Origin: Alphaproteobacteria bacterium | GTDB taxonomy: Bacteria > Pseudomonadota > Alphaproteobacteria > ATCC43930 > CGMCC-115725 | Assembly (NCBI GenBank): GCA_019237175.1 | Contig: JAFAHP010000216.1 | Coordinates: 1-5,403, forward strand | Direction of reading: 5' to 3' | Length of the DNA stretch: 5,403 nucleotides | In this document: positions 5,326 through 5,403 of the stretch, one piece after another | Position numbering within the stretch: position 1 is the stretch's first letter | How the letters are laid out: each line of letters begins with the position of its first letter | Notes under the pieces: generated by a model | What the model saw: the letters and a program-made list of their open reading frames with translations, nothing else | What the model was told of the DNA's origin: nothing | Database searches by the model: none | Translations under genes and position numbers: made by a program

Positions 5326-5403
5326 ATGGCGGTGCGCCTATTCGCTTTTACTTGCGGCTGGCTGGAGGGGGAGCTGAGCTATCTAATGGAGGGCGGCAGC
5401 GGC
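5326..5403 (+). CDS. Partial gene: N-terminus like metallo-beta-lactamase-fold N-acyl homoserine lactonase-family proteins
   Basis: An open frame of 26 codons runs from ATG 5326 off the right edge of the window. It begins MAVRLFAFTCGWLEGELSYL and continues to MEGGSG. The pattern (short start, LFAFTCGWL, then a hydrophobic stretch and a G-rich acidic turn) is one I recall at the start of proteins annotated as N-acyl homoserine lactonase family, which have the metallo-beta-lactamase fold. The zinc-binding HxHxDH motif would lie beyond the window, so the assignment rests on the N-terminus alone. A ribosome-binding site AAGGTGG overlaps the stop codon of the cupin gene, and only 10 bases separate the two genes, implying coupled expression. 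GTG 5323 is an alternative start. Such proteins may hydrolyse substrates other than quorum-sensing lactones. Confidence 0.6.
   Translation, partial: MAVRLFAFTCGWLEGELSYLMEGGSG

Overview
The window is a GC-rich stretch of bacterial chromosome. It most resembles an alphaproteobacterium of the Bradyrhizobium/Rhodopseudomonas type (Hyphomicrobiales). This rests on long coding frames with strong GC-ending codon bias and, above all, on intergenic palindromic repeats (cores CCTCAnnnTGAGG, 'TTGCGAGG ... GCAATCCC', and CGTCAT ... CCGGGAC ... ATCCACG) that I recall as abundant between genes in that group. Genus-level assignment is an inference, since there is no rRNA or other marker here.

Layout: two gene sets diverge from a 769-base intergenic region (2664-3432). 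Leftward (minus strand) lie a family-5 periplasmic solute-binding protein (1071-2663) and a DppB/OppB-type inner-membrane permease (3-950). The remaining transporter parts (a second permease and ATPases) are expected beyond the left edge. Rightward (plus strand) lie an isopenicillin-N-synthase-family Fe(II)/2-oxoglutarate oxygenase (3433-4482), a small cupin related to thiol dioxygenases (4755-5315) and, 10 bases further on, the first 26 codons of a gene whose N-terminus resembles metallo-beta-lactamase-fold N-acyl-homoserine-lactonase-family proteins (5326 to the right edge).

The non-coding parts are informative. The divergent region is dominated by a 426-base imperfect palindromic mosaic (2729-3154). 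It consists of two inverted copies of one repeat module enclosing a second type of repeat pair. The remaining 278 bases before the oxygenase gene carry several hairpins and a pair of GCTGCAG repeats that could be control sites. A second palindromic repeat (4614-4733) sits directly in front of the cupin ribosome-binding site, and one of its arms carries about 31 extra bases that form their own hairpin.

Working together (inference): the transporter would import a peptide-like or other small organic substrate, and the two non-haem iron enzymes plus the hydrolase-like protein would oxidise or open it. The sequence does not reveal the substrate. Nothing here proves a new system. The pairing of a binding-protein transporter with two different oxygenase types is the most interesting functional lead. 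No tRNA, rRNA, CRISPR array, transposase gene or convincing intrinsic terminator was seen.
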